From: Henriciella litoralis
Lineage (GTDB): Bacteria > Pseudomonadota > Alphaproteobacteria > Caulobacterales > Hyphomonadaceae
Assembly: GCF_002088935.1 (NCBI RefSeq)
Contig: NZ_NCSS01000004.1
Span: 62,001-126,000, forward strand
Direction: 5' to 3'
Length of the DNA stretch: 64,000 nucleotides
Made by a program: the position numbers and the translations under genes. Below the pieces are notes generated by a model. It worked only from the letters and a program-made list of their open reading frames with translations. It was not told where the DNA came from and searched no databases. Of the stretch, positions 1 through 8,768 are shown piece after piece. Positions within the stretch are counted from its first letter, which is position 1, and each line of letters starts with the position of its first letter.

Positions 1-1496
1 ACCCGCGTGAACATGACCTCAGGGCTCGACAGATTAAACGTCAGCCCACTCTCGACGAAGGTGACACGGAAGAAGTCCACATTCAGCCCAAGCGGCAGCT
101 CTTCAGCTACCGCAAGCCCGAACGTGTCGCCGTCTTCATGGGTCAGGAGAAACGTCGCTGCTGGCGTTTTCAGTCTCAAACCGCCCGCTTCATGGGTGAT
201 TTCAATCTGGCCATACCCTTCCGCCCGATAGGATCCGACGAGCGCCTGCGGCGTCTGGCGCATCGCGGCTTTATCCGCATCGCTCAGTCTCGCCGCTTCG
301 GGTGATGCGAGACCATCAACCGGTTTCACAACAACAGGATACTCCTCCACCGGCGTTTCCGTGAGGCCCAGCATACGCCGCATCAGAAGGTCATTCACGA
401 CGTTCGGTAGAAGGGAGTCCTGCTGGTTTGTCAGCGTAACAAATCCGAGATTTTCCGACGGGACGAAAAGGACGTGCGCAGTAAAGCCGTTTTCGTTGCC
501 GCCATGATGCACGACATAATGCCCGTCGACCGACTTGATGAACCAGCCATAACCATAGCCGAACAGATAGATGCCCGGCGCGTCGCTTTTGGGAGGGCTG
601 CCATCATCAATGGCCTGCATCGAAATCGCGCGCGTGACATAGTCTGCTGGAAGCACATCTCCGCCCTCATTCATCCAGACATTTGCCCACTTCGCCAGAT
701 CGCGCGCCGATGCGTAGACCTGCTCGCCGAACACATATTCCGTCGCTTTCGGGACATTTGCCCCGTCTCGCAGACCGTATCCCGTGGCCGCTCTATCGGA
801 TGATTTGAAGTCTGCGGTCGCGCTGACACTGTCCGCCATGCCGACAGGCTCCAGAATACGCGTCGCCAGCAGGTCGGACTTTGACTGGCCCGTGACCGCC
901 TCAGCGATCATGTCGAGCATGATGAAGTTGAAATTGTTGTAGGCCCAGCAATCGCCAACGCGGCAGGACGACCCAAAGCTGGACAGCCGGCCTGCCAGCT
1001 CGCCCTGCGTCGCTTCCGGAAACAGCACATACGATCCCTCAAGCCAAGGCAGACCCGAGGTTTGCGATAGAAGGTTCGAGACGCGCAGATCCTCCTGAAG
1101 ATTCTGATCACCGAATTCGAGGCCGGGAACATAGTCGGACGGATGCGCCTCGAGATCGACCAGCCCCTCCTCTTCAAGCGTGCCGATTAGCCCACTTGTG
1201 AAGGACTTCGCGATCGACCCGATGGCATATTGCGTTTCCGGGGTCGCTGGCGCGCCTGACGCGATATCCTGCAACCCGGCCGCATGGGTGAAGATGATCT
1301 CCCCGTCCTTGATAACGGCCACCGACACCGACGCCGCTTCATAGCGCGCCAGCACTTCGGAGATATCGCTCACGGCGCGGGCCTTATCCAGGCCGATCGT
1401 GGGCTCACCTGCCCCATCGGATTGCGCCTGCCCCGCAAGGCCTGACAAGGACATCACCCCCGCACAACAATAGGCTTTGAAAACGCGTATCAACAT
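1..1496 (-). CDS. Serine hydrolase, class C beta-lactamase/penicillin-binding family (C-terminus beyond window)
   Basis: The reading frame runs off the left edge. Translation from the ATG at 1496 gives an N-terminal hydrophobic stretch ending in AGQAQ, a plausible Sec signal, so the product is probably periplasmic. The catalytic SxxK motif is S94-I-A-K97 (SIAK). A YNN motif (the YxN general base) sits in CWAYNNFNF, and HHGGN (the usual H/KxG) follows further on. These three motifs define the beta-lactamase-related serine hydrolases, a group of carboxypeptidases, esterases and peptidases. The physiological substrate cannot be told from sequence. A GGAG sits about 8 bases before the start. It is transcribed away from the neighbouring AraC-type gene, with no sign of an operon. 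It is unlikely to be a true beta-lactamase because the C-terminal extension is long. Confidence 0.85.
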   Translation of the reverse strand, partial: MLIRVFKAYCCAGVMSLSGLAGQAQSDGAGEPTIGLDKARAVSDISEVLARYEAASVSVAVIKDGEIIFTHAAGLQDIASGAPATPETQYAIGSIAKSFTSGLIGTLEEEGLVDLEAHPSDYVPGLEFGDQNLQEDLRVSNLLSQTSGLPWLEGSYVLFPEATQGELAGRLSSFGSSCRVGDCWAYNNFNFIMLDMIAEAVTGQSKSDLLATRILEPVGMADSVSATADFKSSDRAATGYGLRDGANVPKATEYVFGEQVYASARDLAKWANVWMNEGGDVLPADYVTRAISMQAIDDGSPPKSDAPGIYLFGYGYGWFIKSVDGHYVVHHGGNENGFTAHVLFVPSENLGFVTLTNQQDSLLPNVVNDLLMRRMLGLTETPVEEYPVVVKPVDGLASPEAARLSDADKAAMRQTPQALVGSYRAEGYGQIEITHEAGGLRLKTPAATFLLTHEDGDTFGLAVAEELPLGLNVDFFRVTFVESGLTFNLSSPEVMFTR

Positions 1497-1558
1497 GTAC
1501 CGACTCCAGATTTCGAAAGTCGGCGAACTAGGCTGTGAACCTGCCTGCTTTCGTCCGA

Positions 1559-2782
1559 CTACGCGAAGTCGAACGCTTTTGACGGCGCCGCGACCGCCGT
1601 TCGGCGATACTCGCTCGGTGTCATCCCGACATGTTTGCGGAACGCGGTATTAAACGATGATTTCGAATTGAACCCCGACGCATAGAGCACTGTCAGCACA
1701 GATTGCTTTGGCATTGCCAGCAGCTCCGCTTTGGCGTGTTCGACGCGGTACATGTTCACAAAATCAAAGAAGTGAAGCCCCAGCGACTGGTTCAACAGTT
1801 CCGACAATTCGCGCGGGGTGAGCGCCACTTGCTCGGCCAGCCCCGAAAGCGTCAGCTCAGGGTCGAGATAGGGCTGCTCGGTATCCATATGTCGTTTCAA
1901 CCGATCCGCGTCAGCCTGGCCATTCGAAGCCGCATCGTGCGATCGCAACAACCGCCGGTCCACATCCCGAAAGAGCTCAGGTTGGAGGAGCGATTTCAGC
2001 GCGATCCAGCTCATCACAGACAGCGCAACAGACGCCCCAATGACCTGCAAGACCAGCACGAATTCAGGACTTATCGCCGGGCCAATCAGATCGCGTGACA
2101 ATATGATGAGACGCGCAAAAAGGGACGCCGCGGCCAGCTGCACCAGCCAGACCAGCATCTGCGAGCGCCCGCCGGAATGATGCATTCGAAACTGCGCCCG
2201 AAAGCGCCAGAGCAGCACCAGGATCGCCGCCATATAGCCAAAATAGATGAGCTGCGAGACCGCCCACCCCTGATGCGTCCGTTCATCGAACAGGCCCGCG
2301 AGAAACCCGCCACCCGGCCCGCCCGTCATCGCAAGCAGCAGGCATAAGAGAGCTGGCAGAAGGTGAAGCAGATCATGCCGCTTCAACCGCAGATCCGAAT
2401 AACAGGCCGAGAGAAAGAAAAAGAAGAAGGCTGGCATCTGCAGCCGCCCCAGCGCACGCCAGACCGCCATCAGCTCGCCATCTCCGCCCGCCTGCCACCC
2501 GCCCCAGACCCAGATGCTGAGCTCAATCGCGGTCAGCGTCAGAAACGCGGCGAGAAACAGGTTCGATGTCTTCCGCTTCGACGGAACAGCCACAAGAAAC
2601 CCGCTCAGAAGCAGACAGACGAACCCCGTCAGTATGCCGACGACCCCGAAGAAATTCTCATATGAAAGGGCGATCGCGCCATCTCCATCGTGACGTACAA
2701 GCAGGAGGCCGAGAATGCGGACACATGGACGTGAGAGTCCAGTGGCCGTGCAAGCCCACTTCACGACGAACAGGTCGCTCAC
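1559..2782 (-). CDS. AraC-family transcriptional regulator with N-terminal membrane domain
   Basis: The C-terminal ~100 residues form a typical AraC double helix-turn-helix: PELTLSGLAEQVALTPRELS, then NMYRVEHAKAELL and LYASGFNSKSSFNTAFRKHVGMTPSEYR. The preceding ~270 residues are a run of about seven hydrophobic segments (for example FLAAFLTLTAIELSIWVW and FFFFFLSACYSDL). The protein is therefore a membrane-embedded regulator rather than a cytoplasmic ligand-binding one. This architecture is common and poorly characterised in Hyphomonadaceae and Sphingomonadales. The start is uncertain: the frame opens with GTG at 2782 and the first ~28 residues are not convincing, so translation may begin further in. 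Target genes are unknown. The serine hydrolase just downstream is on the same strand, 60 bases away, and might be a target. Confidence 0.8.
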   Translation of the reverse strand: MSDLFVVKWACTATGLSRPCVRILGLLLVRHDGDGAIALSYENFFGVVGILTGFVCLLLSGFLVAVPSKRKTSNLFLAAFLTLTAIELSIWVWGGWQAGGDGELMAVWRALGRLQMPAFFFFFLSACYSDLRLKRHDLLHLLPALLCLLLAMTGGPGGGFLAGLFDERTHQGWAVSQLIYFGYMAAILVLLWRFRAQFRMHHSGGRSQMLVWLVQLAAASLFARLIILSRDLIGPAISPEFVLVLQVIGASVALSVMSWIALKSLLQPELFRDVDRRLLRSHDAASNGQADADRLKRHMDTEQPYLDPELTLSGLAEQVALTPRELSELLNQSLGLHFFDFVNMYRVEHAKAELLAMPKQSVLTVLYASGFNSKSSFNTAFRKHVGMTPSEYRRTAVAAPSKAFDFA

Positions 2783-2935
2783 TGCAAATGAAAACCAGGC
2801 CGCAGAAAGAACGGGCGAAGCTGTAAGGCTTCACCCTTGGCTCGTTTCGCCCTTCTGCGATAAGGTCTGGCATCTCTTCTGTGGCTGCGTGCCGCAGTTG
2901 TCTTTTGCGATTTCCTGTCGTCGTAAGTGCTAGCA

Positions 2936-3361
2936 ATGACTGTATATCCGGCATCTCGTTCACGACTGAGGTCGTTGCTCTGCGCATTCGCGCTGGTGGC
3001 GATTGTCGTGCGCGGTTTTGTGCCGGCAGGCTACATGTTCGAAGCGTCCGCAGAGCCGAACCAGTTCATCACCGTTGCGATCTGCCATGGTGATGGCGGC
3101 GGTACAGCGAACGCCGTCCTCGATCTCAAAAATGGCAAATATGTCGATCCGGACGAGCTGCCGGGCCAATCGGACCCTGATCAGACGAACAGCTGTCCCT
3201 ATGCGATGACGGCGTTCTTCTCACTGCCCGTCCTGGCCGCAACGCTGGATAAGGCGGTTTATGCCTCCTATTCGCCGGCGTTTGAATTGGCCCTCGTCGC
3301 GCCAGGGCAAGGTCTTGCCGCACCGCCGCCACCGCCGCGAGCGCCCCCTCTCACAATCTGA
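2936..3361 (+). CDS. DUF2946-like small membrane/periplasmic protein
   Basis: The product starts at the ATG at 2936 with a signal-anchor-like segment (RSLLCAFALVAIVVRGFVPAGYMFE). The GFVPAGYM phrase and the following ICHGDGGG resemble DUF2946 proteins. Members of that family are often found directly before TonB-dependent receptors linked to copper, and that is the arrangement here: the receptor starts 89 bases downstream on the same strand. The C-terminus is proline-rich (APPPPPRAPPL). Function is unknown; a metal-related periplasmic role is inference from family and neighbour. There is no clear Cys-rich motif beyond two Cys (ICHG and SCPY). The family call is by resemblance only. Confidence 0.6.
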   Translation: MTVYPASRSRLRSLLCAFALVAIVVRGFVPAGYMFEASAEPNQFITVAICHGDGGGTANAVLDLKNGKYVDPDELPGQSDPDQTNSCPYAMTAFFSLPVLAATLDKAVYASYSPAFELALVAPGQGLAAPPPPPRAPPLTI

Positions 3362-3450
3362 GTTTTCCGAACACGCGCCTCTGCTGGCGACGCACCTCTT
3401 GCGTGCGCGCTGGCGAGGCCAACTCTGATTGCACCCGAGAGACATCCGAC

Positions 3451-5604
3451 ATGAAACCCAACCTTCTGGGCAGCACCGCTGCCACCCTTCTTGCTTTCAC
3501 CCTCCCAGCCCCCTGGGCCGTGGCGCAGGCGCCCACCGAACTGCCTCCTATCGAGGCGCAAGACGCCGAAACCACTCAAGCAGCCGGCCCAGCCGGCACG
3601 TCTGTCGGCGGCTATTCCGTCGCCCCTGAGGAGATCGATAAACGCCGCACCAGCTCTGCCGACCCGCTCATGCTGCTCTCGCGGGAGCCTGGCGTCGCCG
3701 TCCAGTCAAATGGCGGCATCGCTTCCCTGCCCATCCTGCGCGGTCTCGCCGATGACCGCGTCGGTGTGCTGATCGATGGCCAGCAGGCGACAAATTACTG
3801 CCCGAACCACATGAACCCGGTGACGTCCTATATCGACGCCTCCCGCGTCGAGCGGGTCGTCGTCACGCCGACCCTTTCCCCCGTCAGCCTCGGCGGGGAC
3901 AATATCGCTGGCATCATCTCCATCGAGACCCGCACCCCTGACTTCTCCGATGGCGGCGTCGAAGTCTTCGGAAAGGCCCGAGCGAGCTATCGCAGCGTGT
4001 CCAATGGCCGGTCCGCGTCGCTCGAGGCCAATGTCGCGGGCGAAAAGGTCAGCGCGCGCTATGAGGCCAGCTGGAACAAGGCGGACAATTACGAAGCCGG
4101 CGACGGCAAGGAGGTCCGCTCCACCCTGTATGAGAACTACGATCAGTCTCTGCTTCTGGCCGCGCGCCCGGCTGATGATGTGCTCTTCTGGGTCCGGATT
4201 GGCCAGCAGGGCGTCCCGTATGAAGGCTTCGCCAATCAGCGCATGGATCTTGTCGACAATAAATCAAACAGCGTCCAGCTGCACGGCGAAGGCCCGCTCG
4301 GCGCCGGGCGTCTGACCGCCGATGCGTCCTGGCGCGACGTCGACCACGAGATGAACTTCCTGTCCGACAAGGGCGGCGCGGCCAATGGCGGCATGCCCAT
4401 GATCACCAAGGGCGAGGATATCTCTGCCAAGCTGAAATACGAACTCGCCGTCGAAGGCGTTGGTGATCTCCGCTTCGGTGCCGAGACGTTCCGCGCATCC
4501 ATGGACGACTATTGGCCGGCCGTTCCGGGCAGCATGATGATGTCCCCGCTGGACTATGTGAACATCAATGATGGCGAACGAAACCGCACCGGCGCTTGGG
4601 CCGAATGGGAGGCTGAGCCAACCCCGAAATGGTCAACCCTGCTCGGTGTCCGCTATGAGCGCGTCGAGATGGATACAGGCGAAGTGCAGCCCTATTCCTG
4701 GACCGGCATGATGAACATGGCCGATGCCATGGCCGCGATGGCCTTCAACGCGGCCGACCGGGCCCGCGAGGATGACAATGTCGACGTTACCGCCAAGGCC
4801 ACCTGGAAGCCGACGGACACGGTCGCAATCGAGTTCGGCGCCGCCCAGAAAACCCGCTCGCCCAATCTCTATGAGCGCTACGCCTGGGGACGCGGCAACA
4901 TGTCGACATCGATGACCAATATGACGGGCGACGGTGCCGGTTATGTTGGCGATATCGGACTGGAACCGGAAGTCGCCCGCAGCCTCGCCGCGACGCTCGA
5001 CTGGACTGATGGCAAGGAGGATGGCCGCGCCCTCCGGCTGTCAGCCTGGGCATCGCAAGTCGATGACTATATCGATGCTGACCCGCTCGGGACGCTGAAT
5101 GACGGTCTGCCTATCCTGCGCTTCGCCAATCACGATGCTGAGCTCTACGGCTTTGAGGCCAGCGGAACGATGCCGGTCTGGCAGTCGGAGCTGGGTGACA
5201 CCCGTCTGACCGGGACGCTCAGCTGGTCCAAGGGCACCAATGAGGATACCGGCGACAACCTCTACAACATCGCCCCGCTTCAAGGCGTCATTTCCCTCGA
5301 GAATACCAAGGGCGCCTGGACGCAGGCCCTGGAAGTGGAACTCGTCGACGAAAAGGACACCGTCAACGCGCTCCGGCAGGAGCTTGAAACGCCGGGCTAT
5401 GTGCTCGTGAACCTGCGGGTTGGCGGAGACATAGGCCGCTTTACGGTCAATGCCTCGATCGAAAACATGCTCGACGAGAACTATGACCTGCCCCTCGGCG
5501 GGATTGCCTTCGGCGACTACAAATATGAGGGACGGACCGGACCGTTCCGCCAGGTTGCCGGACCGGGCCGCTCCTTCAATGTCGGCGTGAGCGTCGCCTT
5601 CTAG
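3451..5604 (+). CDS. TonB-dependent outer-membrane receptor, Met-rich, probably for a metal
   Basis: A 717-residue outer-membrane receptor. The signal peptide is clear (MKPNLLGSTAATLLAFTLPA, ending AVAQ). The plug domain follows (DPLMLLSREPGVAVQSNGG, LRGLADDRVGVLIDGQQ), then a 22-strand barrel ending in a C-terminal aromatic strand, NVGVSVAF. The ATG at 3451 was preferred to an upstream GTG because it opens directly into the signal peptide. The plug carries CPNHMNP, with Cys, His and Met close together. Predicted loops are unusually rich in methionine (PGSMMMSP, SWTGMMNMADAMAAM, GNMSTSMTNM), as is typical of copper-handling proteins. Zinc is the alternative, because the next genes belong to a zinc-starvation regulon. 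One base separates its stop from the next start, so it is co-transcribed with its own TonB. Confidence 0.88.
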   Translation: MKPNLLGSTAATLLAFTLPAPWAVAQAPTELPPIEAQDAETTQAAGPAGTSVGGYSVAPEEIDKRRTSSADPLMLLSREPGVAVQSNGGIASLPILRGLADDRVGVLIDGQQATNYCPNHMNPVTSYIDASRVERVVVTPTLSPVSLGGDNIAGIISIETRTPDFSDGGVEVFGKARASYRSVSNGRSASLEANVAGEKVSARYEASWNKADNYEAGDGKEVRSTLYENYDQSLLLAARPADDVLFWVRIGQQGVPYEGFANQRMDLVDNKSNSVQLHGEGPLGAGRLTADASWRDVDHEMNFLSDKGGAANGGMPMITKGEDISAKLKYELAVEGVGDLRFGAETFRASMDDYWPAVPGSMMMSPLDYVNINDGERNRTGAWAEWEAEPTPKWSTLLGVRYERVEMDTGEVQPYSWTGMMNMADAMAAMAFNAADRAREDDNVDVTAKATWKPTDTVAIEFGAAQKTRSPNLYERYAWGRGNMSTSMTNMTGDGAGYVGDIGLEPEVARSLAATLDWTDGKEDGRALRLSAWASQVDDYIDADPLGTLNDGLPILRFANHDAELYGFEASGTMPVWQSELGDTRLTGTLSWSKGTNEDTGDNLYNIAPLQGVISLENTKGAWTQALEVELVDEKDTVNALRQELETPGYVLVNLRVGGDIGRFTVNASIENMLDENYDLPLGGIAFGDYKYEGRTGPFRQVAGPGRSFNVGVSVAF

Positions 5605-5605
5605 C

Positions 5606-6457
5606 ATGTGGGGACAGACGTCCCCATCCGTATCCCTGACGAGCGCAGCCCTCGCTGCGCTCGTCCATGCGGCTGTCGCCGCTATCCTGTTCCTGTTGCC
5701 AGTTTCAGCCGGGACTGGCGAGGGGCTCTCAGAAACAATCATTCCCGTCACGCTGGTCGCGCCAGCAGTCGAGGAGACGCCTCTCCCCGAACCGGAGCCT
5801 CAGCCCGAACCGGAGCCTCTCCCGGCCCCAAAGCCGGAGCCCACCCCGACACCAGAACCTGAACCAGAACCGGAAACGGAACCGGAAACGGCAGTCTCCT
5901 CTCCCCAAGAACAACAATCAGCCCCCGAAGCCGAAACGCCTCCGGAGGCGATGGAGGTTATAGAGGACACGGACGAGCCGGACATGTCGGCACCGCCGCC
6001 CCCGGAACCATCCGCGCAGGAGGACGGCGTCGCGCTATCCCCCCCGGCTGTCGATCCTACTAGCGAGCCCCCTCGCCCCTCAGACACACGCGACCCAGCT
6101 GACCGCGATGACGCGTCATTGGCCCCCCAAGCGCAGACGTCGCCCGCCGGAGATGGCCGCAAGCGCTCAGGCCGCGACAGCGACACGGCGATGACCGCCT
6201 ACCTCGTTGAGGTCAGGCAGCACTTGCTGCAGCACGCGCCCAAAGCCATCTCGGGCGCACGCGACTGTGAGGTCGAATTTCGTCTTTCCCCCGAGGGCGA
6301 AGTCACATCCAGAGCCATCCGTACCAGCAGTGGCACGCCCCGCTATGACCGTCGCTGCCTCAAATCCATCCTGACCGCCGCCCCCTACCCTGCCGCCCCG
6401 CCGGACGCGTCGGCAGACGACCTGCATTTCACCATCACAATCAGGCAGCCTCATTAG
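5606..6457 (+). CDS. TonB-family energy transducer
   Basis: A 283-residue protein with an N-terminal membrane anchor (AALAALVHAAVAAILFLLPV). A long Pro/Glu-rich periplasmic linker follows (PEPEPQPEPEPLPAPKPEP and onward), then a TonB-like C-terminal domain with YLVEVRQHLLQHAPKAI, CEVEFRLSPEGEV and YDRRCLKSILTAAPYP. TonB proteins carry proton-motive-force energy from ExbB/ExbD to outer-membrane receptors. The one-base gap to the receptor upstream suggests this TonB is dedicated to it. The linker is acidic (Pro-Glu) where many TonBs have Pro-Lys, and its DNA is a hexamer-like repeat (GAACCG/GAGCCT), so its length may vary between strains. No exbB or exbD is seen nearby. Confidence 0.85.
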   Translation: MWGQTSPSVSLTSAALAALVHAAVAAILFLLPVSAGTGEGLSETIIPVTLVAPAVEETPLPEPEPQPEPEPLPAPKPEPTPTPEPEPEPETEPETAVSSPQEQQSAPEAETPPEAMEVIEDTDEPDMSAPPPPEPSAQEDGVALSPPAVDPTSEPPRPSDTRDPADRDDASLAPQAQTSPAGDGRKRSGRDSDTAMTAYLVEVRQHLLQHAPKAISGARDCEVEFRLSPEGEVTSRAIRTSSGTPRYDRRCLKSILTAAPYPAAPPDASADDLHFTITIRQPH

Positions 6458-6517
6458 ATGAGGGCCCAATGTCACCGCGCGCGGGGGCAAATGAATCTGA
6501 TAATGGTTTGAGCGCTT

Positions 6518-6807
6518 CTAATTCCGGATGGTGCGATAAGGCTCGAGCTTGTTGAGCGTCATTGTGTAAGCCGCATTGCCGACCTCATTGCGATTTTCCT
6601 CTGACGAGAGCGTCCCTTCTGCCCAATAGGCAGGTCTGGCAGACCCGTCAGTGCTCGCTCGAGCGGGCTCATCAACGCTCGACACCTCAACGCCATCGGG
6701 CCCGGCTTCGAAAGTCACGCTTTCGCTGTCAGCTTGTCAGGTTTCTCGCAGGTAAATTCGAAGCTGGCGTCCAGATCCCGATGGTCGTGTTGATGTCCCT
6801 CATGATC
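6518..6807 (-). pseudogene. Scraps of at least one further gene: ZrgA/DUF2796-like fragment and an unknown C-terminus
   Basis: Two reading-frame pieces lie on the minus strand downstream of the broken zur. From 6807 to 6715 one frame reads DHEGHQHDHRDLDASFEFTC followed by EKPDKLTAKA and a stop. This resembles the middle of DUF2796/ZrgA-type periplasmic zinc proteins, which have a His-rich segment followed by an F.C..P..L pattern. It has no start, and its upstream half is replaced by zur sequence. A second frame, open from about 6736 to the stop at 6518, ends with YWAEGTLSSEENRNEVGNAA and TLNKLEPYRTIRN. I do not recognise it. The two frames overlap, consistent with deletion plus frameshift. 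The ZrgA assignment is by resemblance only. Confidence 0.5.
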
Positions 6808-7043
6808 TTCTCCAGACAATCCAGGGCCCGATAAGCGGTGGCCGGTTTCGGGCTGCCGATACCATCTAGCCTGTCTGCAATGTGGTAAGCGCTGAGTGGT
6901 TCATCAGCTTCCAGCAGCAACCGATACACATGTCGCCGAATGCGGGTCATGCGCAGACCGGCACGTTCGGCCGCAAGGTCAGCGCGCTCGAACAAGTCCT
7001 CGATCTCGAAATTGTTTCCCGGGCTGTCCGTCATTGCTGTCAT
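6729..7043 (-). pseudogene. zur: Truncated Fur/Zur-family repressor
   Basis: From the ATG at 7043 (preceded by AGAGGCG) the product reads as a Fur-family winged-helix domain: RAGLRMTRIRRHVYRLLLEA, then PLSAYHIADRLDG and PKPATAYRALDCLE. After ALDCLE the match stops abruptly. The last 26 codons are out-of-frame reading of a different gene fragment. The wing, the dimerisation domain and all the zinc-binding Cys/His residues expected in the C-terminal half (full Zur is about 140-165 residues) are missing. Two features mark it as Zur rather than Fur: the sequence style of the recognition region, and the gene set on the other side of a Zur-box-like palindrome. As it stands it could not sense zinc. 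Another intact copy may exist elsewhere in the genome. Confidence 0.75.
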
Positions 7044-7084
7044 GCTCAATTCGCCTCTTGCCAAGCGTCTGAGCGACCAATAAC

Positions 7085-7104
7085 ATTATGTTATAATATT
7101 ACGC
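7085..7104. promoter_or_regulatory. Zur-box-like operator
   Basis: The intergenic sequence contains ATGTTATAATATTAC at 7088-7102. It is nearly identical to the alphaproteobacterial/gamma Zur consensus arm pair (ATGTTATAACATTAC), with one base different. It lies between zur (start 7043, minus) and the MerC-domain gene (start 7120, plus), where it could control both. TATAAT at 7093-7098 lies inside it and could be the -10 box of the rightward promoter, so repressor binding would block RNA polymerase. The consensus is from memory and no search was made. Confidence 0.7.
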
Positions 7105-7119
7105 AACCGGAGTTTGCTC

Positions 7120-7512
7120 ATGACAGCACGCGTTCTTAACCCACGGGCCATTGATGCGTCCGCAATCACTCTGTCGGCTCTGTGCATGATCCACTGTCTG
7201 GCCTTGCCGCTGCTTGCAGCCATGCTCCCCCTCGCCAGCGTCTGGGCCGAGGCGGAATGGGTGCACAAGGCCTTTGTGCTCGTGGCCGTTCCGCTGTCTG
7301 GCTTCGCGATCGTCCGCAGTGCCACCTCCCCGGGAGGCCTCGGCTTCATGCTGTTGGCGCTGTCCGGCCTCACGCTTCTCATCGCCGCCGCCTTCCTCAA
7401 ACCGCTTCATGAGGTCGAAACGCCGGTGACGGTGACCGGCGCATTGCTCCTGGCATCGGCGCACATCTGGCGTTGGTCGCGGCACAGGAATTCCAACGCG
7501 CATGAGGCCTGA
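7120..7512 (+). CDS. MerC-domain inner-membrane protein
   Basis: A 130-residue protein with four hydrophobic segments. The first contains the MerC-like Cys/His pattern [18 protein letters not shown] (C-x2-H-C). ATG at 7120 was chosen over a TTG two codons earlier. MerC-domain proteins transport mercury in mer operons. In non-mer contexts like this one, beside zur and a COG0523 GTPase, they recur in zinc-limitation regulons, where their substrate is not established. The gene is the first downstream of the Zur box. It lies 50 bases before the GTPase gene on the same strand and is probably in one operon with it. No merR, merA or merT is present, so a mercury role is unlikely. Confidence 0.8.
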   Translation: MTARVLNPRAIDASAITLSALCMIHCLALPLLAAMLPLASVWAEAEWVHKAFVLVAVPLSGFAIVRSATSPGGLGFMLLALSGLTLLIAAAFLKPLHEVETPVTVTGALLLASAHIWRWSRHRNSNAHEA

Positions 7513-7562
7513 GGGCCGCGATCCAATCAATCACCCGCAATCAATATCGAAAAGGTGCAGCC

Positions 7563-8768
7563 ATGTCCGCTCCCCTCCCCGTCACCGTGCTCTCTGGCTT
7601 TCTTGGCGCCGGAAAGACCACCCTGCTCAACCATGTCCTGTCCAATCGTGAGGGCCGGCGCGTGGCCGTCATCGTTAATGATATGAGCGAGGTCAACATC
7701 GACGCATCGCTTGTGCGCGATGGCGGCGCCAATCTGTCCCGAACCGATGAAGCTCTGGTCGAGATGAGCAATGGCTGCATCTGCTGCACGCTGCGCGATG
7801 ACCTGTTGAAAGAAGTCACCCAGCTAGCAAAGGAAGGGCGCTTCGACTACCTGCTCATCGAGTCCACCGGCATTTCCGAGCCGCTGCCCGTCGCCGCGAC
7901 ATTCGACTTTCGCGATGAGAGCGGCTTTTCACTCGGCGATGTGTCGAAGATCGACACGATGGTCACGGTCGTCGATGCCGCCCACCTCCTGAAGGACTAT
8001 AGCAGCTCCGACTTTCTCGCAGATCGCGGCGAAAGCCTTGGCGAGGAGGATGACCGCCCGCTCGTCCAGCTCCTCGTTGAACAGATTGAGTTTGCCGACG
8101 TCATCATCCTGAACAAGACTGACATCGTCGCGCCTGACCAGCTCGACATCGTGCGAAAGCTCGTACGGTCGCTGAACCCGGACGCCGAGATCGTGGAGTC
8201 GCAATTCGGCGATGTGCCACTCGGCAAGGTCATGGGGACCGGACGGTTCGACTTCGAAAAGGCGCATGAACATCCGCTCTGGGCCAAGGAGCTCTACGGA
8301 TTTGGCGAGCACGTGCCAGAGACCGAAGAATACGGCATTGAGAGTTTCGTCTACCGCGCCCGGCGCCCCTTCGACCCGGAGAAGCTCCATCGCTTCTTCA
8401 ATGAGGCATGGCCGAATGTCGTGCGCGCAAAAGGCTTCTTCTGGATTTCCAGCCGCCCCAGCTGGCTCGGCGAGGTCAGCCAGGCTGGCGCCCTCGTGCG
8501 CCACAATGGCGGCGGCACATGGTGGTCAGCGGTGCCGCGCGAACGCTGGCCTGACGCCAGCAATCTGGAAGACTATCTCGCCTCTGTCTGGGACGATGAA
8601 TTCGGCGACCGCCGACAGGAAATCGTCTTCATTGGCATCGGCATGGACCAGGCCGCCATCACCCGACGGCTCGACAGCTGCCTGACAGATCCGAAGAAAA
8701 ACGCCGCCGGCGAGATCGTTGCCTCGAACGTCCAGACCGACCCTTTCCCGGCCTGGGGCCAAACTTGA
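7563..8768 (+). CDS. zigA: COG0523 (CobW/ZigA-type) metal-chaperone GTPase
   Basis: A 401-residue G3E GTPase with the P-loop GFLGAGKT at residues 12-19. The family-defining CxCC motif is C72-I-C74-C75 ([12 protein letters not shown]). [10 protein letters not shown] (Walker B/switch region) and the guanine-specificity element ILNKTD follow. The C-terminal CobW_C domain includes the stretch around [12 protein letters not shown] and [10 protein letters not shown]. Zur-regulated members such as ZigA deliver zinc to client proteins under zinc limitation. The Zur box, the MerC-domain neighbour and the DUF1826 neighbour all point to that subgroup rather than to cobalamin synthesis. Its stop overlaps the next start by one base (TGATG), so they are translationally coupled. 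Confidence 0.88.
   Translation: MSAPLPVTVLSGFLGAGKTTLLNHVLSNREGRRVAVIVNDMSEVNIDASLVRDGGANLSRTDEALVEMSNGCICCTLRDDLLKEVTQLAKEGRFDYLLIESTGISEPLPVAATFDFRDESGFSLGDVSKIDTMVTVVDAAHLLKDYSSSDFLADRGESLGEEDDRPLVQLLVEQIEFADVIILNKTDIVAPDQLDIVRKLVRSLNPDAEIVESQFGDVPLGKVMGTGRFDFEKAHEHPLWAKELYGFGEHVPETEEYGIESFVYRARRPFDPEKLHRFFNEAWPNVVRAKGFFWISSRPSWLGEVSQAGALVRHNGGGTWWSAVPRERWPDASNLEDYLASVWDDEFGDRRQEIVFIGIGMDQAAITRRLDSCLTDPKKNAAGEIVASNVQTDPFPAWGQT

Noticed and set aside
5041..5751. 236-residue antisense frame over the receptor and tonB junction
   Set aside because: Shadow of the receptor gene; the plus-strand receptor has signal peptide, plug and barrel.
7120..7512. Mercury-resistance gene (merC)
   Set aside because: No other mer genes are present; the Zur box and zinc-chaperone neighbours fit a zinc-limitation role better.
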